From: Deltaproteobacteria bacterium
Lineage (GTDB): Bacteria > Myxococcota_A > UBA796 > GCA-2862545
Length of the DNA: 38,852 bases
Assembly: GCA_016938035.1 (NCBI GenBank)
Contig: JAFGVK010000194.1
Coordinates: 1 to 38,852 of the forward strand
Direction: 5' to 3'
Shown here: positions 31,856 to 38,852 of the stretch, piece after piece
Position numbering within the stretch: position 1 is the stretch's first letter
Layout of the letters: the number at the start of each line of letters is the position of its first letter
Made by a program: the position numbers and the translations under genes
The notes under the pieces: generated by a model
The model's database searches: none
Seen by the model: only the letters and a program-made list of their open reading frames with translations
Told to the model about the DNA's origin: nothing

Positions 31856-34591
31856 GACCGGGCGAACGGTGGCGTCGGTGTCGTCTGGGTCGGAGCCGCC
31901 GCAGGCGGCGTCCGAGAAGCCGTCGGCGTCGGCGTCGAAATCCACGGCGCCGTCGCAGTCGTGGTCGCGATCGTCGCAGACCGGGGTCGCCCCAGGCAGC
32001 ACCGCGGGGTCGGTGTCGTCACAGTCCGCCCCCCCGTGCGCCATCGCAGCCACGCCGTCCTCATCCCCGTCCAGGAGGCTGTTGGTGTCGCACTCCCAGC
32101 CCTCTGCCCCGTCGCGCATCCAGGTCCAGCGCATCACGTCGGGCTGCACCGCGTAGAGGGTGCCGGTGAGGTCGTCCCCCACCCACAGCGCGCCGGGCCT
32201 TGTGACCGGGGTGCAGAGCCCGCGCGCGTCGGCGTCCACCCCGAAGAAGCCCTCGTCCACCGCGATCAGGGACTCCGCGTCGCGCTCCCATCGCCACAGC
32301 AGGCCGTCCCCGCTCACCCAGGCCGCGCCATCCCCCGCGGGCTCGATGATCCGCACCTCAGGGCTGGGGATCAGCTCCGGCCCCACCCCGTCGACGTAGT
32401 GCACCAGGGAGTCAGCGGAGGACGAGAGCAGGTAGTCGTCGGTGCCGTGGAGCCGGATCGCCATCCGCGGGGTGGCCACCCCCACGTCCGAGAGCAGCAC
32501 CGCGCTGCGCCCGGAGACAGGGTCCACGGCCACCAGCGAGCCGCCGGCCCCCTCGCCGTAGAGGGGGAGCAGCAGCTCCTGCCGCTCCTCGTCCCACCAG
32601 AGCTGCTGCCCGTAGCCGGGCACCTCGGCGATCACCACCCCCGCGCTGTCGCCCACCTCGGCCCGGTAGATGGAGACCACCCCGCCCGCGGGGATGGACC
32701 ACCACACCCGCCCGTCGCCAGAGACCGCGACACCGTACACGTTCCTAGTCAGCGGGATCCGCAGCAGCTCCTCCCCGGTGAGCTCATCGAAGCAGGCCAC
32801 GTCCTGGTCGCCGGAGCAGACCATCGCCACCGCGTCGACGCCGTCGCAGTCGTCGTCCTGCCCGTTGCCCGGCAGGTCGAGGCGGTAGGGGTGGACCATC
32901 GCGAGCGCGTCGTCGCAGTCCTCGCGGTTGTCCACATAGCCGGCGGGGGCGTCGCACTGCACCGCGGGGGTGTCTGGGTCGCCGTAGCCGTCCCCGTCCC
33001 CGTCCCCGTACCAGGTGGGCTCACCCAGCGCGCCCAGCTCGTCGGTGGAGCCGTCACAGTCGTCGTCATAGCCGTTGCAGCGCTCCACCCCCGCCGGGCT
33101 GACCGCCCGGTCCAGATCGTCGCAGTCCTCGGCGGTGGCCAGCCAGCCGGTGGGAGCGGGGGCGGCGCAGGCGTACTCCACCACCAGATCGCCGCCGTAG
33201 CCGTCGCGGTCCAGGTCGCGGTACCAGGGGTCTGCGTCGGTGGCGTCCTCGTCCACCTGCCCGTCGCAGTCGTTGTCGAGGGTGTCGCAGACCTCGGGGT
33301 TGGCCGGGAAGCGCGCCGCGCTGGTGTCGTCACAGTCCCCGCCGCGGTCGGCACTGTGGGCGGGGGCGGCGCAGGCGCGGAAGGCGCTGCCGTCCAGGCC
33401 GTAGCCATCGTCATCGCCATCGGTGAAGAAGATCGCCGCGTCCACCGGGTTGTCGTCCACCTGCCCGTCGCAGTCGTTGTCGAGCGCGTCACAGACCTCG
33501 GCGTTGCCTGGATAGCGGGCCGCCTCCCCGTCGTCGCAGTCCGCCCCGTCCAGGATCGCCCCCTCCGCAGGCGAGCAGGTGCGGACGCCCGCCGCGCCGT
33601 CCCCGAACCCATCGCCGTCCCCGTCGGGGTACCAGGTCTGCCGGTCCACCGCGTCCGCGTCCGCGTCGCCGTCGCAGTCGTTGTCCAGGCCATCGCACAC
33701 CTCGGTGCCGCCCGGCCTCGCTGCGGCGTGGGCGTCGTCGCAGTCGAGGTCGTTCTCCACCCGCCCCTGCGGGCGCTCGCAGGCGAGGAGCGCCGCGTCG
33801 GGGTCACCGTAGCCGTCTGCGTCCCCGTCGAGGTACCAGACCGTCGCGTCGACGGGGTCATCGTCCACCGCGCCGTCGCAGTCGTTGTCCACCCCGTCGC
33901 AGACCTCCTCCCCGCCGGGGAAGGCGCTCGCGTCCAGGTCGTCGCAGTCGTCCGCGGTGGCGAGGGAGCCCTCCGGGGCCTCGCAGGCGATCACGGTCAG
34001 CACCTCGCCGGCGTGCCCGTCCCCGTCCAGATCGGCGTACCAGACCGGGGCGTCGATCGCCTCCTCGTCCACCGCGCCGTCGCAGTCGTTGTCCGCCTGG
34101 TCGCAGCGCTCGTCCGCGCCGGGGAACACGTCGGCCCTGCTGTCGTCGCACTCCTCACAGGCAGGGACCCCATCCGCGTCCGCGTCCGCGTAGCCGACCG
34201 AGCCGTCGCAGTTGTAGTCGGTGGGGTCGGTGCAGTCCCACTCCGCGGCGCCTGGGTGTACGGCACCAGCAGCGTCATCGCAGTCCCCCGCCCGCTCGAC
34301 GTAGCCCGCGGGGGCCACGCAGGCGTCTACCGCGCTCGCCGCGTCACCGAAGCCGTCCCCGTCCGCGTCACCATACCAGGTGAGGGCGTCCACCGCCCCG
34401 TTGTCGACCTCGCCGTCGCAGTCGTTGTCCACCCCGTCGCAGGTCTCCTCCGCGCCGGGGTGCGCGCTGCCATCGAGGTCGTCACAGTCGAGGTCGGCGG
34501 TGGCGCCGTCCCCGTCCAGGTCGACGGGCTCCTCCTTGCGGCAGGCGGAGAGGGCGAGGAGCAGGGCGAGCGAGGTGCGGAACAGGGACAT
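31187..34591 (-). CDS. Giant MopE-repeat lipoprotein with C-terminal fibrinogen-like domain
   Basis: The 1134-residue protein has a signal and lipobox (LLLALSAC, Cys17). Residues about 22-590 contain nine MopE-type metal-binding repeats (xxCDD...PG..E.CDG.DNDCDG.VD plus WY.D.DGDGYGD), each about 60 residues. A propeller-like region of about 250 residues follows (GVAVSGDGRVWWSIPAGGVVSIYRA and on), then a tenth repeat near 865-900. Residues about 913-1134 are a fibrinogen-like domain: SGLYAIDP, then VWCDMETDGGGWTLLMRV (the CDxxxxGGGWT motif), with Cys at 917, 947, 1054 and 1095. The protein is probably surface-exposed, rigidified by Ca2+ and tipped with a carbohydrate-binding head; this is inferred. 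ATG 34591 is chosen for its GGAG five bases upstream; ATG 34615 has none. Confidence 0.9.
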   Translation of the reverse strand: MSLFRTSLALLLALSACRKEEPVDLDGDGATADLDCDDLDGSAHPGAEETCDGVDNDCDGEVDNGAVDALTWYGDADGDGFGDAASAVDACVAPAGYVERAGDCDDAAGAVHPGAAEWDCTDPTDYNCDGSVGYADADADGVPACEECDDSRADVFPGADERCDQADNDCDGAVDEEAIDAPVWYADLDGDGHAGEVLTVIACEAPEGSLATADDCDDLDASAFPGGEEVCDGVDNDCDGAVDDDPVDATVWYLDGDADGYGDPDAALLACERPQGRVENDLDCDDAHAAARPGGTEVCDGLDNDCDGDADADAVDRQTWYPDGDGDGFGDGAAGVRTCSPAEGAILDGADCDDGEAARYPGNAEVCDALDNDCDGQVDDNPVDAAIFFTDGDDDGYGLDGSAFRACAAPAHSADRGGDCDDTSAARFPANPEVCDTLDNDCDGQVDEDATDADPWYRDLDRDGYGGDLVVEYACAAPAPTGWLATAEDCDDLDRAVSPAGVERCNGYDDDCDGSTDELGALGEPTWYGDGDGDGYGDPDTPAVQCDAPAGYVDNREDCDDALAMVHPYRLDLPGNGQDDDCDGVDAVAMVCSGDQDVACFDELTGEELLRIPLTRNVYGVAVSGDGRVWWSIPAGGVVSIYRAEVGDSAGVVIAEVPGYGQQLWWDEERQELLLPLYGEGAGGSLVAVDPVSGRSAVLLSDVGVATPRMAIRLHGTDDYLLSSSADSLVHYVDGVGPELIPSPEVRIIEPAGDGAAWVSGDGLLWRWERDAESLIAVDEGFFGVDADARGLCTPVTRPGALWVGDDLTGTLYAVQPDVMRWTWMRDGAEGWECDTNSLLDGDEDGVAAMAHGGADCDDTDPAVLPGATPVCDDRDHDCDGAVDFDADADGFSDAACGGSDPDDTDATVRPVSGSSCLDIVGTSADRGSGLYAIDPTGTGAAVEVWCDMETDGGGWTLLMRVSDFDAGIDFTEDGAGWTTTAPYHDVRGISLSNPADPVDFISPAFVQLGIDDVFVRESLLSYTHSVYTADAFMAGRSLHSVISQPIVKGSRACSSSMVYPDGYVDPWPGYDSFTVASDEAADTEPSRLSIRNGCAGDSEIVQVGYRRVDHGDQEVWSQSNQWGDLRSVYILGR

Positions 34592-35199
34592 GAGGGCTCC
34601 GAGCAGAGCCCCCATTGTAGGGCGGCAGACGGGGGTTAGCACACCTGATAATCGCGCCGGTGAGGGCCCAGAGCGGCGCGGAAGCGGGATCCACGGGTTG
34701 AAGCGAGGAGATCCCGCGGCCTCCCGCGACGAGGCCACTGGCGGCGCCTCCACCCGCGCAGAGGACCGCAGTCAGCCCCCTTGTCGGCCGCCTCTCGTCG
34801 AAGAGCGGTCCGAGGCGGACACGCCCACCGGGAAGCCCGGCGGACCTCCGAGCGTGCACACCCGCTGGACGCGCCGTGACGACCTCCGCCGCGCCGAACG
34901 CCTCGCCGACGACCACGCCCCTCGCGGCCGACCGGCACCCTCTAGCTGAGGCCGCTCCTACCGCGACACCCGCGCGCGCTGCGCCCAGTCCGGCGGCTCG
35001 TGCGACCGTCGCCCTGCCTCGCGCCCCGCGGACCTCGTCCGCCGGTGTGCCGGAGGAGAGGCCGCGCCCCTCCCTCGCGGCCCCCCCGATGTCAGCGCGG
35101 CTCAGCCCGCCCCGCAGGCGAGCGCGGCGCCTCGCCCGGCGCATGAGCGGCGCGGCCCCAGCCGAGCGCCGAGCCCACGCCGGGGGGCGGCGGCTCCGC
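34592..35199. other. Gene-free region between two giant lipoprotein genes
   Basis: About 608 bases separate the two minus-strand genes, unusually long for this compact window. It is very GC-rich. The only structures found are an 8-bp inverted repeat GCGGGATC (34684-34691) with GATCCCGC (34710-34717) and assorted short GC palindromes. Open frames give Arg/Ala/Pro-rich sequence and are not called. It must contain the promoter of the 34591 gene and the terminator of the 38736 gene, but neither is clear. Confidence 0.5.
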
Positions 35200-35931
35200 T
35201 CAGTCGAGGCTGAGGGTGTACAGGTTCAGGTTGCCGTTGTCCCACGAGTACAGCCTCTGGTCGGCGTAGTTGTAGTCGATCATCGCGTTGTACGAGATGT
35301 TCTTGAAGGGGATAGCCGGGTTCCACGACGAGCCGTCCCTGGTGTCGAACATGTAGGCGATGGTGGTGTTGGCGGCGCTATACGAGGCGGTGACGTAGAG
35401 CACCCCGGAGATCATCCAGGCGTTGCCCGCGTGCTTGGTGTAGCTGGTGTTCCAGGTCTGTAGGATGCTCAGATCAGTAGGATCGAGCTTGGAGATCACG
35501 ATGTTACCGCCGTTGGCCGCGGTGCTGTAGATCACCCACAGCCCCTGCTCGTCCACCGCGAAGTCGATGTCCGAGTAGCCCCCCCACTGGTAGGCGTAGG
35601 TGTTGGTGTGGCCGGCGTCGGGGAGGGTGCGGGTGGCCACCGCGGTGTGGGTCGACAGGTCGTACTTGACCATCGTGTTCGAGCCGTACTGCGGATAGTA
35701 GAGGTAGCCGCCGAGCACGGTAGCGCCTGTGCCCTGGGTCTGAGGCGACACGTTCCAGCTGCTGCTGTTGGTGTTGGCCGTCAGGTCCGCGAGGGACGGG
35801 TACTCGAGGATCGTGCTGCCCGAGTGCCCCGAGAGCATCCAGTGCTTCCCGACCCCCAGCGTCTCCAGGGGGTCGCGCGCCCACCACCCGTAGGTCCCCA
35901 GCCCCGACCGCTGCGCCACCGGCGTCCCCAC
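35200..35931 (-). other. Olfactomedin (OLF) domain coding region
   Basis: This segment encodes the 243-residue C-terminal five-bladed propeller-type OLF domain of the 35200-38736 protein. The DIDxAVDExGLWVIY, SKLxP, QTWNT, GNAxMI, GVLYV, MIDYN and WDN motifs agree with the animal family from memory. Ser1110 replaces the Cys that forms the conserved disulfide in animal members. Confidence 0.9.
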
Positions 35932-38736
35932 CGAGGTGATCTCGTGGAAGGCCGAGATGCTCACCTCGTCGCTCGCCTCCGGGCTGGCCTCCTCGCCGTC
36001 CTCCGCCACCGCGGTGCAGCGCCAGAGCTCGTCGGCGCCGGTGTGGTCTCTGGTGACCGTGTCGTCGGGCCAGAGGCTGGAGGTAGCGCCGGAGAACGGG
36101 GCGTCGTCCACCTCCCACGAGAAGGCGTAGCTGAGCTCGTCCCCGTCCGCGTCGGTGGAGGGGGTGGTGACCGCGCACACCAGGTCCTCGATCCCCTCTG
36201 CGGGGCTCTGAGGCTGCACCTCGACCACCGGGGCCGAGGGCACCGAATTGAGCACCGTCACCGCGGGGGTCTCAGCCACCGCGCCCACATCCTGGTCATC
36301 GCGAGGGGTGAGGCGCGCGAGCACCGTCTGCCCCTTGTCAAACCACAGGGTCCCGTCCAGGGCCATCAGCTCCGAGGCCACTGGCACCCCGTCCACGAGC
36401 CAGGAGATCCCCACCTCCACCGGGTCGCCGTCGTCGTCCACCACCTCGTAGCTGAGGCTCAGGCTGTCGTCGGTGTGGGGGTCCGAGGGGCTGAGGACCA
36501 GCCCGCTGAGCGCCGGGGGGGTGTTGCCCACCGTCGCGGTGGAGGTGGTGAGCGCGATCCCCTGGCCCAGCCCATCGCTGGGGGTGAGCTCCGCGTAGAC
36601 CGCGTCCCCCTTCGAGAACAGGGCGCCGTCGATGGCCCCGCCGGCGCTCACCGCCAGCCCGTTGACGTACCAGGCGGTGCTCAGGCTCACCGCGTCCCCG
36701 TCCGCGTCCGTGAGCGCGCCGGTGGTCACCGTCAGCGTGTCCGCCTCGCGCACCGCGAGGGCGGAGAGCTCGGCGCTGGCGAGCACCGGGAGGGAGTTGC
36801 GCACCGCGATCGGGGCGGAGCGCACCGCCGGGCCAGCGCCCGCGTCGTCGCGGGGGGTCGCGGCGCACAGCACCTCGTCACCCCTGCTGAAGGCGCTGCC
36901 GGTGAGGGTCGCGGCAGAACCCGCGAGGCCTCCGTTGACCTCCCAGCGGAAGTCGTAGGACGCGGGATCGCCGTCCGCGTCGCTCCAGCCGGAGGGGACG
37001 CAGCTCAGCACCGTGTCCTCATAGGCCACCGCGGGGCTCACCGCCACGCCGGACACGGCGGGGGTGGAGTTGGCCACGGTCACGGCGCTCGTGGTAAAGG
37101 CGGGGCCAGTGTCGGTGCCGTCCGAGGGGGTGAGCACCGCGCGCACTGTGTCGCCCCGGTCAAAGGAGGCGCCGCTCAGGCTGGCCCCCGCGGCGCCGGG
37201 CACCGGCGCGCCGTTCACGAGCCAGCTGTAGGCGAGCTGCACCGGGTCGCCGTCCGCGTCGAAGCCCTCGGCCATCACCGTCAGGGTGTCGTCGGTGCGC
37301 GGTGCGCTGGGGAACAGGGTCGCGAGCACGGTGGGGGGGCTGTTGAGCACCGTCACCTGGGCGCTCTGCACCCGCGGCCCGCTGTCCTGACCGTCCGATG
37401 GCACCGCGCTCACCGCCACCGCGTCACCCCTGTGGAGGAGCCCGGCGCTCAGGGTGTCGCCGGTCGCCACCTGCTCCCCGTTCACGCTCCAGGAGAAGCT
37501 CACCGCCACCTCGTCCCCGTCGTCATCCAGAGCCCCCAGCGCCGCGGCGTGCAGCGCCACACCCGCGACCGGGGCCCCCTCGAGGATCGTCACCCCGGCC
37601 AGGGCGGGGGGAGTGTTGAGCACCTGCACCGGCGCGCTGGTGACCGTCGGCCCGTCCAACTCCCCGTCCCAGGGGGTGACGTGGCAGACCAGCAGGTCGC
37701 CACGCTGGAAGCTCGCGCCGTCGAGGTCGGGGCTCTCGGAGACCACGGCCGACCCGACGTGCCAGGCGAACTTGTAGGCGGGGGCGTCGCCGTCCAGATC
37801 GGTGAAGCCCTCGGGGAGGCACCGTATCGCGGTGCGCTCATAGACCACCGCCTCGCTCAGGCTCACCCCGGTGATCGCGGGGGGGGAGTCCAGGATCAAC
37901 ACCGGCTCGGAGAGCATGGCGCTGCCGGTCAGGTAGCCGTCGCTCGGGGTCGCGCGCACCGCGACCACGTCGTGCTTGTCGAAGGAGGCGCCGTCCAGCT
38001 CCGAGACGTCGGTCGCGACCACCTCCCCGCTCACCAGCCACTCCAGGGTCATGATCACAGCGTCGCCGTCGGGGTCGTAGCCCTGCGCGCTCGCGTAGAG
38101 GGTGGAGCCCTCGGTGGCCACCTCGGGGGTGAGGCTCACGGTGAGCACCTCCGGCGGGTGGTTGTCGACCAGCACCGAGGCGCTGACCGGCTCGCCCAGG
38201 TCCGTCCCGTCGTCAGGGGTGACGGTCACCGTCCACACCTGCCCGTCGGCGGTCTCTGCCGCGGGCACGGTGTCGCCCTCGATCGCGGTGGGCGTCCCGT
38301 CCACCTCCCAGCGGTAGCGGAAGCTCACCGCGTCCCCGTCCTCGTCGGTCCCATCGGCCACCGCGACCAGGTCATCGGCGGAGAGGGCGGGCTGTGGCGA
38401 GAGCACCACCGAGGCCACTGGGGCGGTGTTGGCGATGGTGACCGAGGCCACCGACGGGTCGCTCTCGCGGTCTTCGTCCACCGCCACCACCTGCACCTCC
38501 CACACCTGCCCCCTACCGGTCATCGAGGCGGGGACCACCGCCAGCTCCCAGCCGGCGTCCACCCCGTCCACCGTCCAGGTGTAGCGCAGGGGCACGTCAG
38601 CCCCAGAGAAGGCCTCAGCGGTCAGATCCTGCGTGGTGGTGGGCGCCATCGGAGAGATCGTGACGGCGGGGGGCTGGACGGTCGAGCGGCAGGCGGAGAG
38701 CGCCAGGACGAGGGAGAGACCGATCAGTGGACGCAT
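35200..38736 (-). CDS. Giant lipoprotein with ten Ig-like repeats and a C-terminal olfactomedin domain
   Basis: The 1178-residue protein has a lipobox (LALSAC, Cys16), then about ten Ig/PKD-like repeats of about 90 residues (pattern N-PP-L-V-L-P, D-DGD-V, WxVNG, F-RGD-V-TPSDG), then an olfactomedin domain from about 936 to 1178. The latter has GATVLGGYLYYPQYGSNTMV, WGGYSDIDFAVDEQGLWVIY, SKLDPTDLSILQTWNT, AGNAWMISGVLYVTASY, NAMIDYN and YSWDNGNLNLY, in the order and spacing of animal OLF domains. Residues matching the Ca2+ site of myocilin (Asp380, Asn428, Ala429, Ile477, Asp478) are present as Asp1056, Asn1105, Ala1106, Ile1153 and Asp1154. The Cys pair of animal OLF is absent. The role is probably adhesion or recognition at the cell surface (inferred). 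ATG 38736 has GGAG five bases upstream. Confidence 0.93.
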   Translation of the reverse strand: MRPLIGLSLVLALSACRSTVQPPAVTISPMAPTTTQDLTAEAFSGADVPLRYTWTVDGVDAGWELAVVPASMTGRGQVWEVQVVAVDEDRESDPSVASVTIANTAPVASVVLSPQPALSADDLVAVADGTDEDGDAVSFRYRWEVDGTPTAIEGDTVPAAETADGQVWTVTVTPDDGTDLGEPVSASVLVDNHPPEVLTVSLTPEVATEGSTLYASAQGYDPDGDAVIMTLEWLVSGEVVATDVSELDGASFDKHDVVAVRATPSDGYLTGSAMLSEPVLILDSPPAITGVSLSEAVVYERTAIRCLPEGFTDLDGDAPAYKFAWHVGSAVVSESPDLDGASFQRGDLLVCHVTPWDGELDGPTVTSAPVQVLNTPPALAGVTILEGAPVAGVALHAAALGALDDDGDEVAVSFSWSVNGEQVATGDTLSAGLLHRGDAVAVSAVPSDGQDSGPRVQSAQVTVLNSPPTVLATLFPSAPRTDDTLTVMAEGFDADGDPVQLAYSWLVNGAPVPGAAGASLSGASFDRGDTVRAVLTPSDGTDTGPAFTTSAVTVANSTPAVSGVAVSPAVAYEDTVLSCVPSGWSDADGDPASYDFRWEVNGGLAGSAATLTGSAFSRGDEVLCAATPRDDAGAGPAVRSAPIAVRNSLPVLASAELSALAVREADTLTVTTGALTDADGDAVSLSTAWYVNGLAVSAGGAIDGALFSKGDAVYAELTPSDGLGQGIALTTSTATVGNTPPALSGLVLSPSDPHTDDSLSLSYEVVDDDGDPVEVGISWLVDGVPVASELMALDGTLWFDKGQTVLARLTPRDDQDVGAVAETPAVTVLNSVPSAPVVEVQPQSPAEGIEDLVCAVTTPSTDADGDELSYAFSWEVDDAPFSGATSSLWPDDTVTRDHTGADELWRCTAVAEDGEEASPEASDEVSISAFHEITSVGTPVAQRSGLGTYGWWARDPLETLGVGKHWMLSGHSGSTILEYPSLADLTANTNSSSWNVSPQTQGTGATVLGGYLYYPQYGSNTMVKYDLSTHTAVATRTLPDAGHTNTYAYQWGGYSDIDFAVDEQGLWVIYSTAANGGNIVISKLDPTDLSILQTWNTSYTKHAGNAWMISGVLYVTASYSAANTTIAYMFDTRDGSSWNPAIPFKNISYNAMIDYNYADQRLYSWDNGNLNLYTLSLD

Positions 38737-38783
38737 GGGGACTCCAGTGTTTGGCGCAAGATCGTAGCACATCCCCCACCCGC

Positions 38784-38852
38784 TCAGTGGACCCCCGCCA
38801 CCTCCGTCACCAGGCGCGGCTGCCGGTCCAGCCTGAGCGAGAGGCCCTGCCG
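38784..38852 (-). CDS. Possible C-terminal end of the next upstream gene
   Basis: On the minus strand a frame is open from the window edge to a TGA at 38784-38786 and would encode the last 22 residues (ending LVTEVAGVH) of a protein. It would stop 47 bases before the start of the olfactomedin lipoprotein gene, a spacing compatible with an operon. Too short for identification. Confidence 0.35.
   Translation of the reverse strand, partial: RQGLSLRLDRQPRLVTEVAGVH

Noticed and set aside
31961..34639. An 892-codon open frame on the plus strand with Val/Ala/His repeats
   Set aside because: It mirrors the MopE repeats of the minus-strand lipoprotein gene. Its apparent repeats are the antisense translation of those metal-binding repeats.
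30720..34800. Possible shared repeat between the spacers near 30.8 kb and 34.7 kb
   Set aside because: Only short GC-rich words (TGGAGGC, CCGCCAG, GGGCCC) match, with irregular spacing. This is not better than expected for such composition.

Overview
The window is GC-rich bacterial DNA (roughly 70 % by eye) with GTG and TTG starts, many lipobox-bearing secreted proteins, MopE-type metal-binding repeats, a PEGA-domain membrane protein and an HDOD-GGDEF protein. Together these point to a Gram-negative, flagellated member of the Myxococcota or a close 'deltaproteobacterial' relative. This assignment rests on gene content only. P-ring and L-ring flagellar genes confirm an outer membrane. No rRNA, tRNA, CRISPR array, transposase or phage gene was seen.

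Layout. (1) 0.5-5.9 kb, minus strand: a compact operon of an asparaginase-II-like amidohydrolase, a YheC/D-type ATP-grasp enzyme, a MATE exporter (GTGA overlap with the ATP-grasp gene), an unknown lipoprotein and a putative helix-turn-helix protein. (2) 5.9-9.7 kb: a MopE-repeat lipoprotein, a single-cluster ferredoxin and an HDOD-GGDEF protein whose upstream region carries a sigma-28-like promoter. (3) 10.2-20.7 kb: an all-plus-strand flagellar cluster, flhA-fliA-flgF-flgG-flgA-flgH-flgI-flgJ-flgM-flgN-flgK-flgL, with sigma-28-like (CCGATAG/A) promoters before flhA, flgI and flgM. It supplies the export gate, the sigma factor and anti-sigma factor, distal rod, P and L rings, and the hook-filament junction with its chaperone. 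(4) 21-25.7 kb: a CoA-disulfide-reductase-like flavoprotein and an unrecognised three-gene operon ending in an acidic single-pass PEGA protein. (5) 26-27.7 kb, minus strand: a TadE/TadG pair; the TadG-like vWA protein has a cysteine-rich, lower-GC insertion. (6) 28-30.6 kb: a deoxyhypusine-synthase-like protein, a hotdog thioesterase and a Cys-rich TPR-like lipoprotein. (7) 31.2-38.7 kb, minus strand: two giant surface lipoproteins. One has about ten MopE repeats and a fibrinogen-like C-terminus; the other has ten Ig-like repeats and a C-terminal olfactomedin domain.

The most striking features are the following. The olfactomedin domain (known mainly from animals) keeps the Ca2+-site residues but lacks the conserved disulfide, and it sits next to a fibrinogen-like protein. 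A non-coding element of about 200-250 bp is present twice in inverted orientation (near 0.2-0.44 kb and 9.86-10.06 kb), flanking the first nine kilobases. There is an inferred sigma-28 regulon that reaches the HDOD-GGDEF gene, an uncharacterised 22.5-25.7 kb operon, and several unusual flagellar proteins: FlgH without a lipobox, FlgA without a signal peptide, and FlgJ fused to an M23 peptidase.
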